Source: Bacteroidia bacterium (lineage in GTDB: Bacteria; Bacteroidota; Bacteroidia; Bacteroidales; Azobacteroidaceae). Taken from it: a DNA stretch of 48,295 nucleotides. The notes below the pieces were generated by a model, which saw nothing but the letters and a program-made list of their open reading frames with translations, was not told the origin of the DNA and searched no databases. Made by a program: the position numbers and the translations under genes. Location: NCBI GenBank assembly GCA_025999115.1, contig BNWW01000007.1:1-48295 (forward strand), read 5' to 3'. Below, one piece after another: positions 8,780 through 18,244 of the stretch. Each line of letters begins with the position of its first letter. Within the stretch, counting starts at the first letter, position 1.

Positions 8780-9550
8780 ATGACTATGAAACAAAGTATC
8801 AAATGGATGTTACAGATGATTAGTAAAATTCTTTTTTTTGTATTTGGCATTATACATTGGAAGTCTAAATTTCATACACAAGGTATTGGTTTACTAAAAT
8901 TGAATTTATCAGGCTCTGTATCATTGAAACTGAATAGTGGTTATATCTTTATGTCTCGGTTTATTATTAAAGGTACAAACAATACATTGATTTTTGACGA
9001 TAATGTAAAAATATCAAATTGTACTTTTGTTATTCAAGGGAATAATTGCAGGGTAGATTTTCGAGGTGCTAATTATATGAAAAAATCACGTTTTGAATTA
9101 TTGTCATCTAATACTAAACTCATTGTGATGAATAATACCGGATTTAATCGAGATAGAATTGTAATTGCAGGAATAAATAATGAAGTTCGTATTGGATTAG
9201 ATTGCTTTTTAGGCGAAAATGTAGAAATTTGGGCGTCTGACGGTCATGCGATTTTGAATAAACAGACTAATCAACGAATAAACCGGAATGCTCCTGTGTT
9301 AATTGGGGATAGAGTGTGGTTGGGTAGTAGGACAGCAGTCATGAAAGGAGTCAAAATCGGAAATGATGTTGTTGTTGCAACCGGTAGTATAGTAACTAAA
9401 GATATAAACAATAATGAACTTGTTGCGGGTATTCCTGCTATACCGATCAAAAATGATATTGTCTGGTGTGTGAAAAATTGTGATTGTTGTGATAGTAGTG
9501 CAGATTGCAGAGAGTATGGAAGTAATAGAAAAGCAAGCGATATAGAATGA
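8780..9550 (+). CDS. Hexapeptide-repeat acyltransferase with Cys-rich tail
   Basis: 256 residues. After a basic, weakly hydrophobic N-terminus come many beta-helix turns, including an irregular parallel-beta stretch, followed by the family signature: EIWASDGHAI with the catalytic-type histidine, then PVLIGDRVWLGSRTAVMKGVKIGNDVVVATGS in pieces and GIPAIPIK at the end. It should O-acetylate a sugar of the glycan using acetyl-CoA. The last 30 residues are unusual, with a cluster of five cysteines (WCVKNCDCCDSSADC). A second ATG at 8786 is an equally possible start. It overlaps the next gene by ATGA at 9547-9550. Confidence 0.8.
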   Translation: MTMKQSIKWMLQMISKILFFVFGIIHWKSKFHTQGIGLLKLNLSGSVSLKLNSGYIFMSRFIIKGTNNTLIFDDNVKISNCTFVIQGNNCRVDFRGANYMKKSRFELLSSNTKLIVMNNTGFNRDRIVIAGINNEVRIGLDCFLGENVEIWASDGHAILNKQTNQRINRNAPVLIGDRVWLGSRTAVMKGVKIGNDVVVATGSIVTKDINNNELVAGIPAIPIKNDIVWCVKNCDCCDSSADCREYGSNRKASDIE

Positions 9551-10611
9551 AAAAGCTTTTGATTGTTTCACTGCATCCTCGTGGCGGTTGTTTTCTTTAT
9601 TCAACTGAAATAATTGCAAGAATCACGGATGATAAAGAGGTCTATCTGAATGAAATTACGGATGAAAAACACAATATTAAGAATTTCAAAACCTTGAAAT
9701 GTTATGGTTTCGGTTGGAAACGATTTTTCTCGTTGTTTTTCTTTTTGTTGAAAATATATTTTTACGGAAAATTTACCAATCGCTACAAGGCACTTTTGAT
9801 AATGGGATTTACAGCTTGGGATTCCTTTATTGCCAAAGTTTTTAAATGGACAGGGAAACCTGTATTTTCGGTTATTCATGATGGTAAAGTCCATAAAGGC
9901 GAAACATGCGATTTTACACAAAAACGTTTGCTTTCCACAATGAATGACAGTGATTATTTGATTTTTTTAAGCGAATATGTCCGTCAATTAGTTAAAGATA
10001 ATTTTTTTATTGATAAAATTTCACATATTGCTCCCCATGGGCTAATTAGCTATGGAAATATTCCAACCAAACCGAAATGGAAAAGAGAAAAACCGGTTTT
10101 ATTGTTTTTAGGCAGATTGTCGGAGTATAAAGGAATCAATATATTAATAGAAGTATTGAAAAATGTTCCGGATGTTTTTGAAAAAGTGATAATTGCAGGA
10201 AAAGCGGTGCCGGAATATCAAGTGCCTTCTTTTGATAATCCTAAAATTGAAGTTATTAATCGTTGGCTGACGGACAACGAAATGGCAGATTTTTTGAATG
10301 AATGTGATATTTTATTATTTCCCTATATTGAGGCAACTCAATCGGGTATTGCAAGTTTAGCCATTAATTATTTAGTTCCGTCCATCGTTTCTGATGTTGG
10401 TGGTTTGAAAGAGCAGTTTCTGGGAAATAGCGTTTTTTTTATTAAACCATCATCGACAGAAGATTTATATAGAGCAATTGTAGAATTGTGTACTAATGAT
10501 GAATTGTACAGTGAATTATCTATGAAATTACTGCAATCGCGGAATTCCTATTCTTGGGATAGTATTGCAAAATCATTACAAACTTTTATTAATAAACATT
10601 CAGTGCGATGA
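9547..10611 (+). CDS. Family 4 glycosyltransferase (GT-B fold)
   Basis: 354 residues. The C-terminal lobe has VLLFLGRLSEYKGINILIE (residues about 186-204), then ITRWL-like VINRWLTDNEMADF and LLFPYIEATQSGIASLA. This is the glycine-rich GRL-x-x-x-K-G and E-x7-E (EATQSGIAS) nucleotide-sugar site of retaining GT4 enzymes. The N-terminal lobe is short and degenerate, as often in capsule loci. It overlaps both neighbours by four bases (ATGA), so it sits in a tightly coupled series from 9547 to 12538. Confidence 0.85.
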   Translation: MKKLLIVSLHPRGGCFLYSTEIIARITDDKEVYLNEITDEKHNIKNFKTLKCYGFGWKRFFSLFFFLLKIYFYGKFTNRYKALLIMGFTAWDSFIAKVFKWTGKPVFSVIHDGKVHKGETCDFTQKRLLSTMNDSDYLIFLSEYVRQLVKDNFFIDKISHIAPHGLISYGNIPTKPKWKREKPVLLFLGRLSEYKGINILIEVLKNVPDVFEKVIIAGKAVPEYQVPSFDNPKIEVINRWLTDNEMADFLNECDILLFPYIEATQSGIASLAINYLVPSIVSDVGGLKEQFLGNSVFFIKPSSTEDLYRAIVELCTNDELYSELSMKLLQSRNSYSWDSIAKSLQTFINKHSVR

Positions 10612-11429
10612 TAGTTGCTCTCAATTACGCTAACGAGCCATATAAAAAGCACCAAAGGTTAAATACCAAAACAGCTTATCTATTCGGAAAAGTAGATACA
10701 GTATATGCGTTCTCGCCCGGAGATATTGATAAAGAATTCTATGAAAAGAATAAAAATATTTTATCTGTCAAGCGAGGAAATGGGCTTTGGCTTTGGAAAC
10801 CATATCTAATCAATAAAGTAATCAATGCATTACAAAATGGTGATATTGTTTGTTACGCTGATGCCGGTACTGCGTATTTGAGAAATGTTAATGGAATGAT
10901 TACAAAATTAAAGGATAGCGATCAAGATATTATGCTTTTTGAAATTCCATTAATAGAATGTCAATGGACGAAAAAAGCCGTTTTTGAGGTTTTGGATGCA
11001 TATACGGAAGCAATTCGTTTTTCAAATCAAACATTGGGAATCATCATTATTATTGTTAGCGAGAATAGCCGGAAATTTATTAAAAAATGGCTTGATTTAT
11101 GTCAAAATGAAATATTGATGTTACCAAAAGAAAAAGATGCAAGTGAAGATGAATTATATATTGCTCACCGTGAAGACCAGTCGATATTAAGCGTATTAGC
11201 AAAAAAAGAAGGCATTATTCCTTTCAACGACCCAAGTGATTATGGAAAACTTCCTCTTCAATACTTGTCGAGCAATAGATTATTTCGTCTGAATAAAGAT
11301 AGGAAATATAGATTAGACAAAACCTATTTTTTATTGTATCGGAAGGCTAATCCTTTATTATACTATCTGAAATTTTGCATGAAATCTATTTTGTTTAATA
11401 TGAATTTACTTATGTATCAAGCAAAATGA
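10608..11429 (+). CDS. Conserved glycan-locus protein with WLWKPYLI motif, probable glycosyltransferase-like
   Basis: 273 residues. I recognise it only as a type of protein found in polysaccharide loci. The marks are RGNGLWLWKPYLI (residues about 55-67), DIVCYADAGTAYL (about 80-92) and a late HREDQSILSVL block. The D-A-G after a short hydrophobic strand resembles the DxD of GT-A enzymes, and the W-L-W-K-P plus E-D-Q-S-I pattern recalls nucleotide-diphospho-sugar transferases, but I cannot assign a CAZy family. Coupled to both neighbours by 4-base overlaps, so it probably works on the same repeat unit. Short hydrophobic run at IIIIIV (about 145-150). Confidence 0.6.
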   Translation: MIVALNYANEPYKKHQRLNTKTAYLFGKVDTVYAFSPGDIDKEFYEKNKNILSVKRGNGLWLWKPYLINKVINALQNGDIVCYADAGTAYLRNVNGMITKLKDSDQDIMLFEIPLIECQWTKKAVFEVLDAYTEAIRFSNQTLGIIIIIVSENSRKFIKKWLDLCQNEILMLPKEKDASEDELYIAHREDQSILSVLAKKEGIIPFNDPSDYGKLPLQYLSSNRLFRLNKDRKYRLDKTYFLLYRKANPLLYYLKFCMKSILFNMNLLMYQAK

Positions 11430-12538
11430 ATAAAATATTATTCTATGATTCCTATTTTACAGGTCATCATTCGGAATATGTGAATAATATTTTGACGTAT
11501 TTTTCACAATATCCGCCAATAAATCAAAAGGTTTATTTGGCTATTCATCAAAAAGTAGAGGAAATGTTGGATTTGAAAAATACTGAAATAAAAAATATTG
11601 AAATAGTTCTATTACCGAACGATGTAAATGAAAAAAGATTTTTCGGAAAATTGGATGTTATAAAACAAATTACCGATAAATATGGGATCAATCACGTAAT
11701 ATTATTGTGGATTAATTCTTTAATGCTTGATTTGGCTTTTGGTAAGTATCGATTTGTAGTTTCCGGTATAGTTTTTTATCCGTTCAATCCTCATTATGAA
11801 AAATATTCTTTGTTTATGCGCATACAAAAAGAAATCATGTATTTTCTTGTTAGTAAACGACAAAAGATCAAAAAACTCTTTATATTGAATGATCAAAAAA
11901 CATGTATCTATTTGAATCGGCATTTTCACACGCATAAATTTCAATACTTACCCGATCCGATACCTTTGTATGAACAAGAAAAATTGCCGGACGAAATTAT
12001 GGAAATTACAAAAAAACGGAAAATTATTTTGCATTTTGGGGCAATGTCAGAACGAAAAGGAACCCTTTTAATTTTGGATACAATAACAACCCTGTCATCG
12101 GATATTATTGCAAAAACTTCATTTTTCTTTGTAGGAAAACCAATTAACGAGGCATTTGGAAAATTACTAAAAGATAGGATTAGTCAATTGCAAACGCAAT
12201 TTTTAGATATTAGTATCTTCTATAATCCTTGCTTTGTATCGGTAGGTCAAATGGAATCGTATTATGAGTTGTCCAATTTTGTTTTAATGCCTTATTTGTC
12301 AAATAATATGTCGAGTGGTGTACTTGGGCATGCTGCAAAGCATAATAAGCCTGTAATTACCGGGAAAGGGTTATTAGGTGAATTGGTTAAGCAATATCAC
12401 TTGGGGATAGCGATAGAGCCTTGTACGAAGAGCCTTAAATATGCCATTTCGACGATGCTAACAAAACATCCAAACAATCAAGACACTAAATATGTAGATG
12501 AGCATACTTGCGGCGTATTTGTAGAAACACTTTTTTAA
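11426..12538 (+). CDS. Glycosyltransferase, GT4-like
   Basis: 370 residues. The N-terminus reads KILFYDSYFTGHHSEYV, a GT-B donor/acceptor loop with G-x-H-x-E-Y found in glycan GT4-like proteins. The C-terminal lobe has ILHFGAMSERKGTLLILD and later VLMPYLSNNMSSGVLGHAAKHNKPVI, which corresponds to the E-x7-E region although the acidic residues are replaced by Asn/Ser-type positions. Overlaps the previous gene by four bases, and the polymerase gene starts one base after its stop. Divergent; donor unknown. Confidence 0.72.
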   Translation: MNKILFYDSYFTGHHSEYVNNILTYFSQYPPINQKVYLAIHQKVEEMLDLKNTEIKNIEIVLLPNDVNEKRFFGKLDVIKQITDKYGINHVILLWINSLMLDLAFGKYRFVVSGIVFYPFNPHYEKYSLFMRIQKEIMYFLVSKRQKIKKLFILNDQKTCIYLNRHFHTHKFQYLPDPIPLYEQEKLPDEIMEITKKRKIILHFGAMSERKGTLLILDTITTLSSDIIAKTSFFFVGKPINEAFGKLLKDRISQLQTQFLDISIFYNPCFVSVGQMESYYELSNFVLMPYLSNNMSSGVLGHAAKHNKPVITGKGLLGELVKQYHLGIAIEPCTKSLKYAISTMLTKHPNNQDTKYVDEHTCGVFVETLF

Positions 12539-12539
12539 T

Positions 12540-13748
12540 ATGAAATTTCAAAAAATACATACTTTTGCCCCTACATTAAATTTATTTTTAATAATAATAG
12601 GCTATACGATAGTAACGACTTTATTTCTGCCGCTTTCCGGAGGTGGAGATTTAAATATTACGAGATTAGTTACGGTTCCTTATCGTGTGTTTACTTTTTT
12701 CATTTCTCTGTGGACATTATGGATGAATTTTAGTGTTAATCGAAAGATAAATATTGGGATTAAAATCTTACTCTGTTTTTGGGTTGTGTATATACTTAAA
12801 TTGTTACTTCTTCTATTGTTTAATAGTAGTGTTGCTGCTGTGTATGATAATAAAAATGAATATTTGATACGCACCGTCGGCTCTGTATTTATTCCTTTAT
12901 TGTCAGTGCTTTATAGTTATGAAAAGATAAATTGGATAAAACTTTTTCGGTATTTGTATGTATATGGATTATTGATATTAGGAATTGCATTATTTTTTAA
13001 TCAAAATATAATGCAAGATGAAGGTTTAGGTTTGGGAGTATTGCGTTTGTCGGTAAATATCGCATTCGGATCAATTTCCTATGGACAATTAGCAGCTTGG
13101 GTAGGTATCTTTTCCTTATATTTATTACTATATACGCCTCTGATTCGTAGAAAAAAAATATATATATTCTTGTGTTTGCTTTTTGCTTTTTATAGCTTAA
13201 CGATTGCAGGAAGCCGGGGGCCATTTGTCTCATTTTGTTTTGTTGCGGCATTAATGATTTATGCCAAACAGAAACAAGGTTTTATAGGTCTTATTGTAAC
13301 CATACTGATAGGGATTGTTTTTTTTCTGTTTCAAGATATTTTTTATTCTTTATTGGAAAATATATCTCCCGTTATTTCATCTCGACTTGGAGAGGCCAAT
13401 TCTGATGACAGAATAGGTTTATATCGTGAGGCTTGGAGGCAATTCATCAATAATCCGATTATAGGCAAGGATTTTGTGTTATTAAGCAATGGATATTATC
13501 CGCATAATATTGTTTTGGAAAGTTTTATTGCTTTGGGATTTTTAGGCGGAATAATAATGATAATCTTATTGCTGAAAGCGACTTCTAATGCTATAATTTT
13601 GTTGCAAAATAGACACGAACAGGGATTTATAGCTGTTTTATTGATGTGTAATATCGGTTTTTTTATGTTTTCTTCCGCACTTTGGCAAGCTTCTACGCTT
13701 TGTTGTTTGCTTGTATGTGTTTTGTCGTATAAGGCCAAAAATAAGTAG
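12540..13748 (+). CDS. wzy: O-antigen polymerase/ligase-type membrane protein (Wzy)
   Basis: 402 residues with about ten to twelve hydrophobic helices and only short loops, apart from one periplasmic loop around residues 275-310. The motif AGSRGPFVSF (about 220-229) corresponds to the G-S-R-G/T segment of the Wzy/WaaL family. The loop with S-R-L-G-E-A-N-S-D-D-R-x-x-L-Y-R-E-A-W and N-P-I-I-G-K-D-F ending in HN is the usual catalytic periplasmic loop. Polymerisation of repeat units by Wzy is the expected role, fitting the Wzx flippase at 2164. Ligase activity cannot be excluded. Very AT-rich. Confidence 0.78.
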   Translation: MKFQKIHTFAPTLNLFLIIIGYTIVTTLFLPLSGGGDLNITRLVTVPYRVFTFFISLWTLWMNFSVNRKINIGIKILLCFWVVYILKLLLLLLFNSSVAAVYDNKNEYLIRTVGSVFIPLLSVLYSYEKINWIKLFRYLYVYGLLILGIALFFNQNIMQDEGLGLGVLRLSVNIAFGSISYGQLAAWVGIFSLYLLLYTPLIRRKKIYIFLCLLFAFYSLTIAGSRGPFVSFCFVAALMIYAKQKQGFIGLIVTILIGIVFFLFQDIFYSLLENISPVISSRLGEANSDDRIGLYREAWRQFINNPIIGKDFVLLSNGYYPHNIVLESFIALGFLGGIIMIILLLKATSNAIILLQNRHEQGFIAVLLMCNIGFFMFSSALWQASTLCCLLVCVLSYKAKNK

Positions 13749-13755
13749 TATTTTT

Positions 13756-14865
13756 ATGATTAAACTCTGCCTGATATATAATTACGCCCATCATTATCGA
13801 AAAAATATCTTTATGCTAATGGACAAAGAATTGGAATGTGATTTTGTTTTTGGCGATAAGTATTTGGATGTAAAAAAGATGGATTACTCTTTATTATCAC
13901 ATTTCAAAAAAGAAGTACAAAACAAAACATTTATCAAGCGGCCATTATACTATCAAAAAGGAGTTTTGTCTTTATTGAATGAAGATTATACTCACTATAT
14001 TATGTTAGGTGAAGTGGTTTGTATTTCTACTTGGCTGATGGTTTGGGGAGCAAGATTAAAAGGTAAAAAAATATATTTGTGGTCACATGGTTGGTATGGT
14101 AAAGAGTCAAAAATCAGAATATTTATTACAAAATTTTTTTTTCAACGTTTTGCCAGCGGCTTTTTCCTTTATGGAAATTATGCAAAAAAATTAATGATGG
14201 AAGGAGGTCTAAATCCTCAAAAACTTCATGTGGTATATAACTCATTGGCTTATGATGAACAAATAGAGCTTCGTAAAAAATTAAAAAACACTGACATTTA
14301 CAAAGTCCATTTTCACAATGATTGCCTAAATTTGATTTTTGTAGGGCGTTTAACCAAAGTAAAACAGTTGGATATGTTACTCTATGCGTTATTGGAATTA
14401 AACAGGCAAGGTCTGAACTATAATTTGACATTAATTGGTAGCGGAGAAATGACACAGAAACTATCCGATTTGGCAAAAGAGTTGAATGTCGAAGACAATG
14501 TTTGGTTTTATGGCGCTACTTATAATGAAATTGAAATATCCAAATTGATTTACAATGCTGATTTATGTGTTTCTTCCGGTAATGTAGGTCTTACGGCAAT
14601 GCATGCTATGGTTTATGGTTGTCCGGTAATCACACATGATAATTTTACTTGGCAAATGCCTGAATTTGAGGCAATAGAAAAAGGCAAAACTGGTGATTTT
14701 TTTAAACAGAATAATATTCAATCATTGGTTGAAACGATTCAAAAATGGTTTCTGCAAAATTTGGATAGAGAAACGGTTCGTGAAAAATGTTATGAAATAA
14801 TTGACTCTAAATACAATCCGCACAAGCAATTGGAAACAATTAAGGCAGTTTTAATGAATGAATAA
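13756..14865 (+). CDS. Family 4 glycosyltransferase
   Basis: About 369 residues from ATG 13756, which gives the sensible N-terminus MIKLCLIYNYAHHYRKNIF. An upstream in-frame start at 13711 lies inside the polymerase gene and is less likely. C-terminal lobe: LIFVGRLTKVKQLDMLL, LIGSGE, VWFYGATYNE and SSGNVGLTAMHAMVYGCPVITHD. This is the GT4 nucleotide-sugar site, although the first Glu of E-x7-E is replaced by Gly/Asn (SSGNVGLTA). The last 8 bases overlap the next acyltransferase gene. Confidence 0.85.
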   Translation: MIKLCLIYNYAHHYRKNIFMLMDKELECDFVFGDKYLDVKKMDYSLLSHFKKEVQNKTFIKRPLYYQKGVLSLLNEDYTHYIMLGEVVCISTWLMVWGARLKGKKIYLWSHGWYGKESKIRIFITKFFFQRFASGFFLYGNYAKKLMMEGGLNPQKLHVVYNSLAYDEQIELRKKLKNTDIYKVHFHNDCLNLIFVGRLTKVKQLDMLLYALLELNRQGLNYNLTLIGSGEMTQKLSDLAKELNVEDNVWFYGATYNEIEISKLIYNADLCVSSGNVGLTAMHAMVYGCPVITHDNFTWQMPEFEAIEKGKTGDFFKQNNIQSLVETIQKWFLQNLDRETVREKCYEIIDSKYNPHKQLETIKAVLMNE

Positions 14866-15433
14866 AACCAAACTACAAATAAGTATTATTCTCCGTAAAA
14901 TAAAAATGTTGATATTATTAAAAAAATATGGGTTGAAAAATGTCCATAAGACATTTTATTTAGGAGGATTTAAACATACGTTTTGGGGAAAAGATTTGGT
15001 TGCGGATGAATATTCATCCATAGGGCCGAATTGTATAATATATCCGAACGTGAAAATCGGGGCATATACGATGTTAGCCTATAATGTCAGTATTATTGGC
15101 AGCGACCATGTTTTTAGAAAAGTGGGTATTCCTTTAAGATTTTCAGGTAGGGATATCATAAGATCAACAAAAATAGGTAAAGATGTTTGGATTGGTGCAC
15201 ATTCTATTATTCTAACTGGTGTAACTATTGGCGATGGTGCGATAATTGCTGCAGGTTCGGTTGTAACCAAGGATGTGGAACCTTTTTGTATTTACGGTGG
15301 TTGTCCTGCAAAAAAAATTAAAAATAGATTTGAAAAAAAGGAAGACATGATAAAACATAAGGAAATGTTAGCTATGCCATTTGATAAAGTAGAAAAAACA
15401 AATTTTATCTTTCATGCAGGTGGATTAAAATAA
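14858..15433 (+). CDS. Hexapeptide-repeat O-acetyltransferase
   Basis: 191 residues, usual length for xenobiotic/colanic-type acetyltransferases. Sequence blocks: YSSIGPNCIIYPNVKIGAYTM, then SIIGSDHVFRK with the active-site histidine in SDH, DVWIGAHSIILTGVTIGDGAIIAAGSVV in pieces, and the closing GGCPAKKIKNRF. It should transfer acetyl from acetyl-CoA to a sugar hydroxyl of the repeat unit in the cytoplasm. It overlaps the preceding GT4 gene by 8 bases and is followed 6 bases later by a GT2 gene. Confidence 0.85.
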   Translation: MNKTKLQISIILRKIKMLILLKKYGLKNVHKTFYLGGFKHTFWGKDLVADEYSSIGPNCIIYPNVKIGAYTMLAYNVSIIGSDHVFRKVGIPLRFSGRDIIRSTKIGKDVWIGAHSIILTGVTIGDGAIIAAGSVVTKDVEPFCIYGGCPAKKIKNRFEKKEDMIKHKEMLAMPFDKVEKTNFIFHAGGLK

Positions 15434-15439
15434 TATGAT

Positions 15440-16228
15440 ATGAAAATTTCCATCATAACTATCTGCTTCAACAATGAAGCGGACATTCGACCTACAATCG
15501 AATCTGTTGTTAATCAAACTTATCCCGATATTGAATATATTATTGTGGATGGTGCGTCCAAAGACAAAACTTTGGATATTGTTAATGCATATCAAAGTCA
15601 AATCTCCAAGATTATTTCCGAACCGGATAAAGGTTTGTACGATGCAATAAATACAGGAATACAAAATGCTACAGGCGATGTGGTTGGATTAATTCACGCA
15701 GGTGATAGATTATATGGTAATCACGTAATTGAGAAACTTGCTAAACATTTTGAAGAGAATGATATAGATATTTCCTATGGTTATGCCGTAACTTATAATC
15801 AAAACGATAAGATTGTTCGTATAGGTAAAACTCCCGAATACCATAGGACATTGGTTCGATTGGGTTGGATGCCTTCGCATCAAAGTATATATATTAAAAG
15901 AGAAATTTTTGATTTATATGGATACTATAATTTGAATTTTCATCCTTATTCGGATTATGAGTTATTTGTTCGTTTTTTTTATTTTACTGAATTAAAGATA
16001 AAAAAAATTGATTTATATGTCAATAAATTCTATTTAGGAGGTATCAGTACGAATAGTACGAAAAGAAAATTAAAATTAAGAAAACTTATTTTGGATGTAT
16101 GGAGATGTCATGGACAAAACCCACCACCTTTCTTATTAATTACTAAGACTTTATGGGTTATCTGGAGAAATATGTGTGCATTCTGCTATAATCTTAAATT
16201 AATGGTATACTCAAAACACAATAATTGA
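15440..16228 (+). CDS. Family 2 glycosyltransferase (WcaA/colanic type)
   Basis: 262 residues. MKISIITICFNNEADIRPTIESV, then IIVDGASKDKT (a DGxSxD-type donor site) and VVGLIHAGDRLY, which replaces the DxD by a G-D motif, characterise the GT2 branch close to colanic-acid transferases. A conserved PSHQSIYIKR and SDYELFVRF follow, the latter carrying the catalytic aspartate area (D-Y/x-E-L). Cytoplasmic enzyme adding one sugar to the lipid-linked unit. Confidence 0.86.
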   Translation: MKISIITICFNNEADIRPTIESVVNQTYPDIEYIIVDGASKDKTLDIVNAYQSQISKIISEPDKGLYDAINTGIQNATGDVVGLIHAGDRLYGNHVIEKLAKHFEENDIDISYGYAVTYNQNDKIVRIGKTPEYHRTLVRLGWMPSHQSIYIKREIFDLYGYYNLNFHPYSDYELFVRFFYFTELKIKKIDLYVNKFYLGGISTNSTKRKLKLRKLILDVWRCHGQNPPPFLLITKTLWVIWRNMCAFCYNLKLMVYSKHNN

Positions 16229-16231
16229 TTC

Positions 16232-17401
16232 ATGAATATTCTTTTGTTAGATGCTCAAAATATTCAAGCAATATCTGTTGCTCGTTCTTTAAAGCAATGT
16301 AGCTATTTTGTATCTGCGTTTATTGAATACAAAGTATCGCCGGGTTACGTATCTCGCTATATTGATAAAAAATATATTTGTCCTGCATTAAAATCGGATG
16401 AGAAAGTATATATTGACTTTTTATTTAATTTTTTGCAAAATAGTAAACAGGATGTTATTATCCCGTTAGGGAATGGAAGTGCCGAATTATTAAGTAAATT
16501 CAAAGAAAAAATAGAACTTGATTTTTCCACAAAATGTGCATGTCCAACCTATGATACTCTAATTCATGCTCATAATAAAGAATTATTAATGGATTTGTGT
16601 GAAAAAGAGAATATTCCACATCCACGCACTATTGGTCTATCTGTGGAAAATTTAGAATATGCAGCCAATTATGTTGGTTTTCCGGCAATGATTAAACCTA
16701 ATATTTCAGTAGGAGCAAGAGGGATAACATTGGTTGAAAATCTAAACGAATTGCAGGAGCAATTTCCATTGATAAAGAAGATATATGGTAATTGTACTTT
16801 ACAAAAATTTGTAACACACTCAGGTAGTTATTACAATGTGATGATTTATAGAGATCGCATAGGTAAAATTCAAAGGCATACTATTATTAAAATTAGGCGT
16901 TATTTTCCATTACAAGGTGGAACGAGTTGCTATTGTGAAACTATAGATAATACCCAGTTACTTGAAATCTGTACAAAAACTCTTGAAAAATTGAATTGGA
17001 AAGGATTTGCTGATTTTGATATTATGGAAGATATAGAAAACAATGATTATAAAATTATAGAAATTAATCCCCGTACACCATCAAGTATTCATGCTGCATT
17101 TGTTTCCGGAATAAACTTCCCAGCTATTATGGTTGCCGATGAAATGAATTTAGAGATACCTCATTATCAATATTCAATTGGGAAATCAATACGTTATATG
17201 GGATTGGATATAATGTGGTTTATATTCGCAAAAAATAGATTTACATTTAAACCCTCTTGGTTTCAATTCTTTGGAAAAAATGTGTTTTACCAAGATGGCA
17301 GTATAAAGGATACTTTACCTATGTTTATTGGTTTTTTGGAAGGAATAAAAAAATATGCGAACCCTGAATTTCGCAAATCAAAGTTAGGAATAAAAATATG
17401 A
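16232..17401 (+). CDS. ATP-grasp enzyme of the glycan locus
   Basis: 389 residues. N-terminal Rossmann-like NILLLDAQNIQAISVARSL; a central ATP-grasp fold with FPAMIKPNISVGARGI (the lysine of the ATP-binding sheet and a glycine-rich loop), GNCTLQKFV and, near residues 265-290, ADFDIMEDIENNDYKIIEINPRTPSSIHAA. The E-I-N-P-R metal- and ATP-binding signature is complete. Such carbamoyl-phosphate-synthase-like proteins ligate a carboxylate to an amine, so a likely task is adding an amino acid or similar acid to an amino sugar. It overlaps the deacetylase gene by ATGA (17398-17401), which fits a deacetylate-then-ligate pair, though that is inference. Confidence 0.8.
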   Translation: MNILLLDAQNIQAISVARSLKQCSYFVSAFIEYKVSPGYVSRYIDKKYICPALKSDEKVYIDFLFNFLQNSKQDVIIPLGNGSAELLSKFKEKIELDFSTKCACPTYDTLIHAHNKELLMDLCEKENIPHPRTIGLSVENLEYAANYVGFPAMIKPNISVGARGITLVENLNELQEQFPLIKKIYGNCTLQKFVTHSGSYYNVMIYRDRIGKIQRHTIIKIRRYFPLQGGTSCYCETIDNTQLLEICTKTLEKLNWKGFADFDIMEDIENNDYKIIEINPRTPSSIHAAFVSGINFPAIMVADEMNLEIPHYQYSIGKSIRYMGLDIMWFIFAKNRFTFKPSWFQFFGKNVFYQDGSIKDTLPMFIGFLEGIKKYANPEFRKSKLGIKI

Positions 17402-18240
17402 ACATTTTAACATTCGACATTGAAGAATGGTTCAATTTCGATAATATTACCCGTGATTACCATTGGGAAAACACGCCGTCGCGCATAGATGAAGGAGTTG
17501 AACGAATTTTAGCCGAATTGGAAAAACGCGGACAGAAAGCTACTTGTTTCTGTTTGGGATGGATTGCTGACAAACACCCGCATATTATCAAAGCCATTCA
17601 TGCACAAGGACATCATATCGGTTGTCATTCTTACAAACATGAATTGAGTACCCGTTTCGACAGAGGAGGTTTTAAACAGGATACCGACAAAGCAAAAAAA
17701 CTGATTGAAGATTTGATTGGAGAAGAAATCAATGCTTTTCGTGCGCCGGGTTTTTCTATTACGGAAAACAATACATGGGCTTTGGAAGTATTGGCAGAAT
17801 TGGGCTTTCAATACGATTGTTCGTTGTTTCCTGCTGCTCATGATTATGGTGGATATATTAGTTATGGGGAAGCTGAACCTGCTATATTACAATTAGCGAA
17901 TGGCGCTCAAATTAAGGAATTTCCTATGAATATCCTTCAGTTGTTTGGTAAGAATATCGTTTTTTCAGGGGGTGGTTTCTTTCGCTTATTTCCGTATTTT
18001 TTAATTAAGCGTTGGGCCAAACAATCGCCTTATATGATGTCTTATTTTCATCCGCAGGACTTTGATCCCGGCATACCCATGATTGAAACACTTCCTCCGA
18101 TGCGTAAATTTAAATCATACGTCGGATTAAAACAATCTTTTGGAAAATTTCAACACTTATTGGATGATTTTGATTTTGTGAATCTTCCGGAAGCTGACAT
18201 GCAAACAGATTGGGAAACAATCCGCAAAATCAATATATAA
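17398..18240 (+). CDS. Polysaccharide deacetylase, NodB fold
   Basis: 280 residues. It begins NILTFDIEEWFNFDN, the start typical of the NodB-domain deacetylases that carry a C-terminal DUF3473 region. D7 is the metal/catalytic aspartate and HSYKH (H77, H81) the zinc pair. FRAPGFSIT is motif 3 with its conserved arginine, and SYFHPQDFDPG near residue 217 is the late histidine motif. There is no signal peptide, so it should act in the cytoplasm on a lipid-linked or nucleotide N-acetyl sugar. It is translationally coupled to the ATP-grasp gene, and the epimerase follows after 4 bases. The zinc ligands are all present, so activity is expected. Confidence 0.85.
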   Translation: MNILTFDIEEWFNFDNITRDYHWENTPSRIDEGVERILAELEKRGQKATCFCLGWIADKHPHIIKAIHAQGHHIGCHSYKHELSTRFDRGGFKQDTDKAKKLIEDLIGEEINAFRAPGFSITENNTWALEVLAELGFQYDCSLFPAAHDYGGYISYGEAEPAILQLANGAQIKEFPMNILQLFGKNIVFSGGGFFRLFPYFLIKRWAKQSPYMMSYFHPQDFDPGIPMIETLPPMRKFKSYVGLKQSFGKFQHLLDDFDFVNLPEADMQTDWETIRKINI

Positions 18241-18244
18241 AAAC

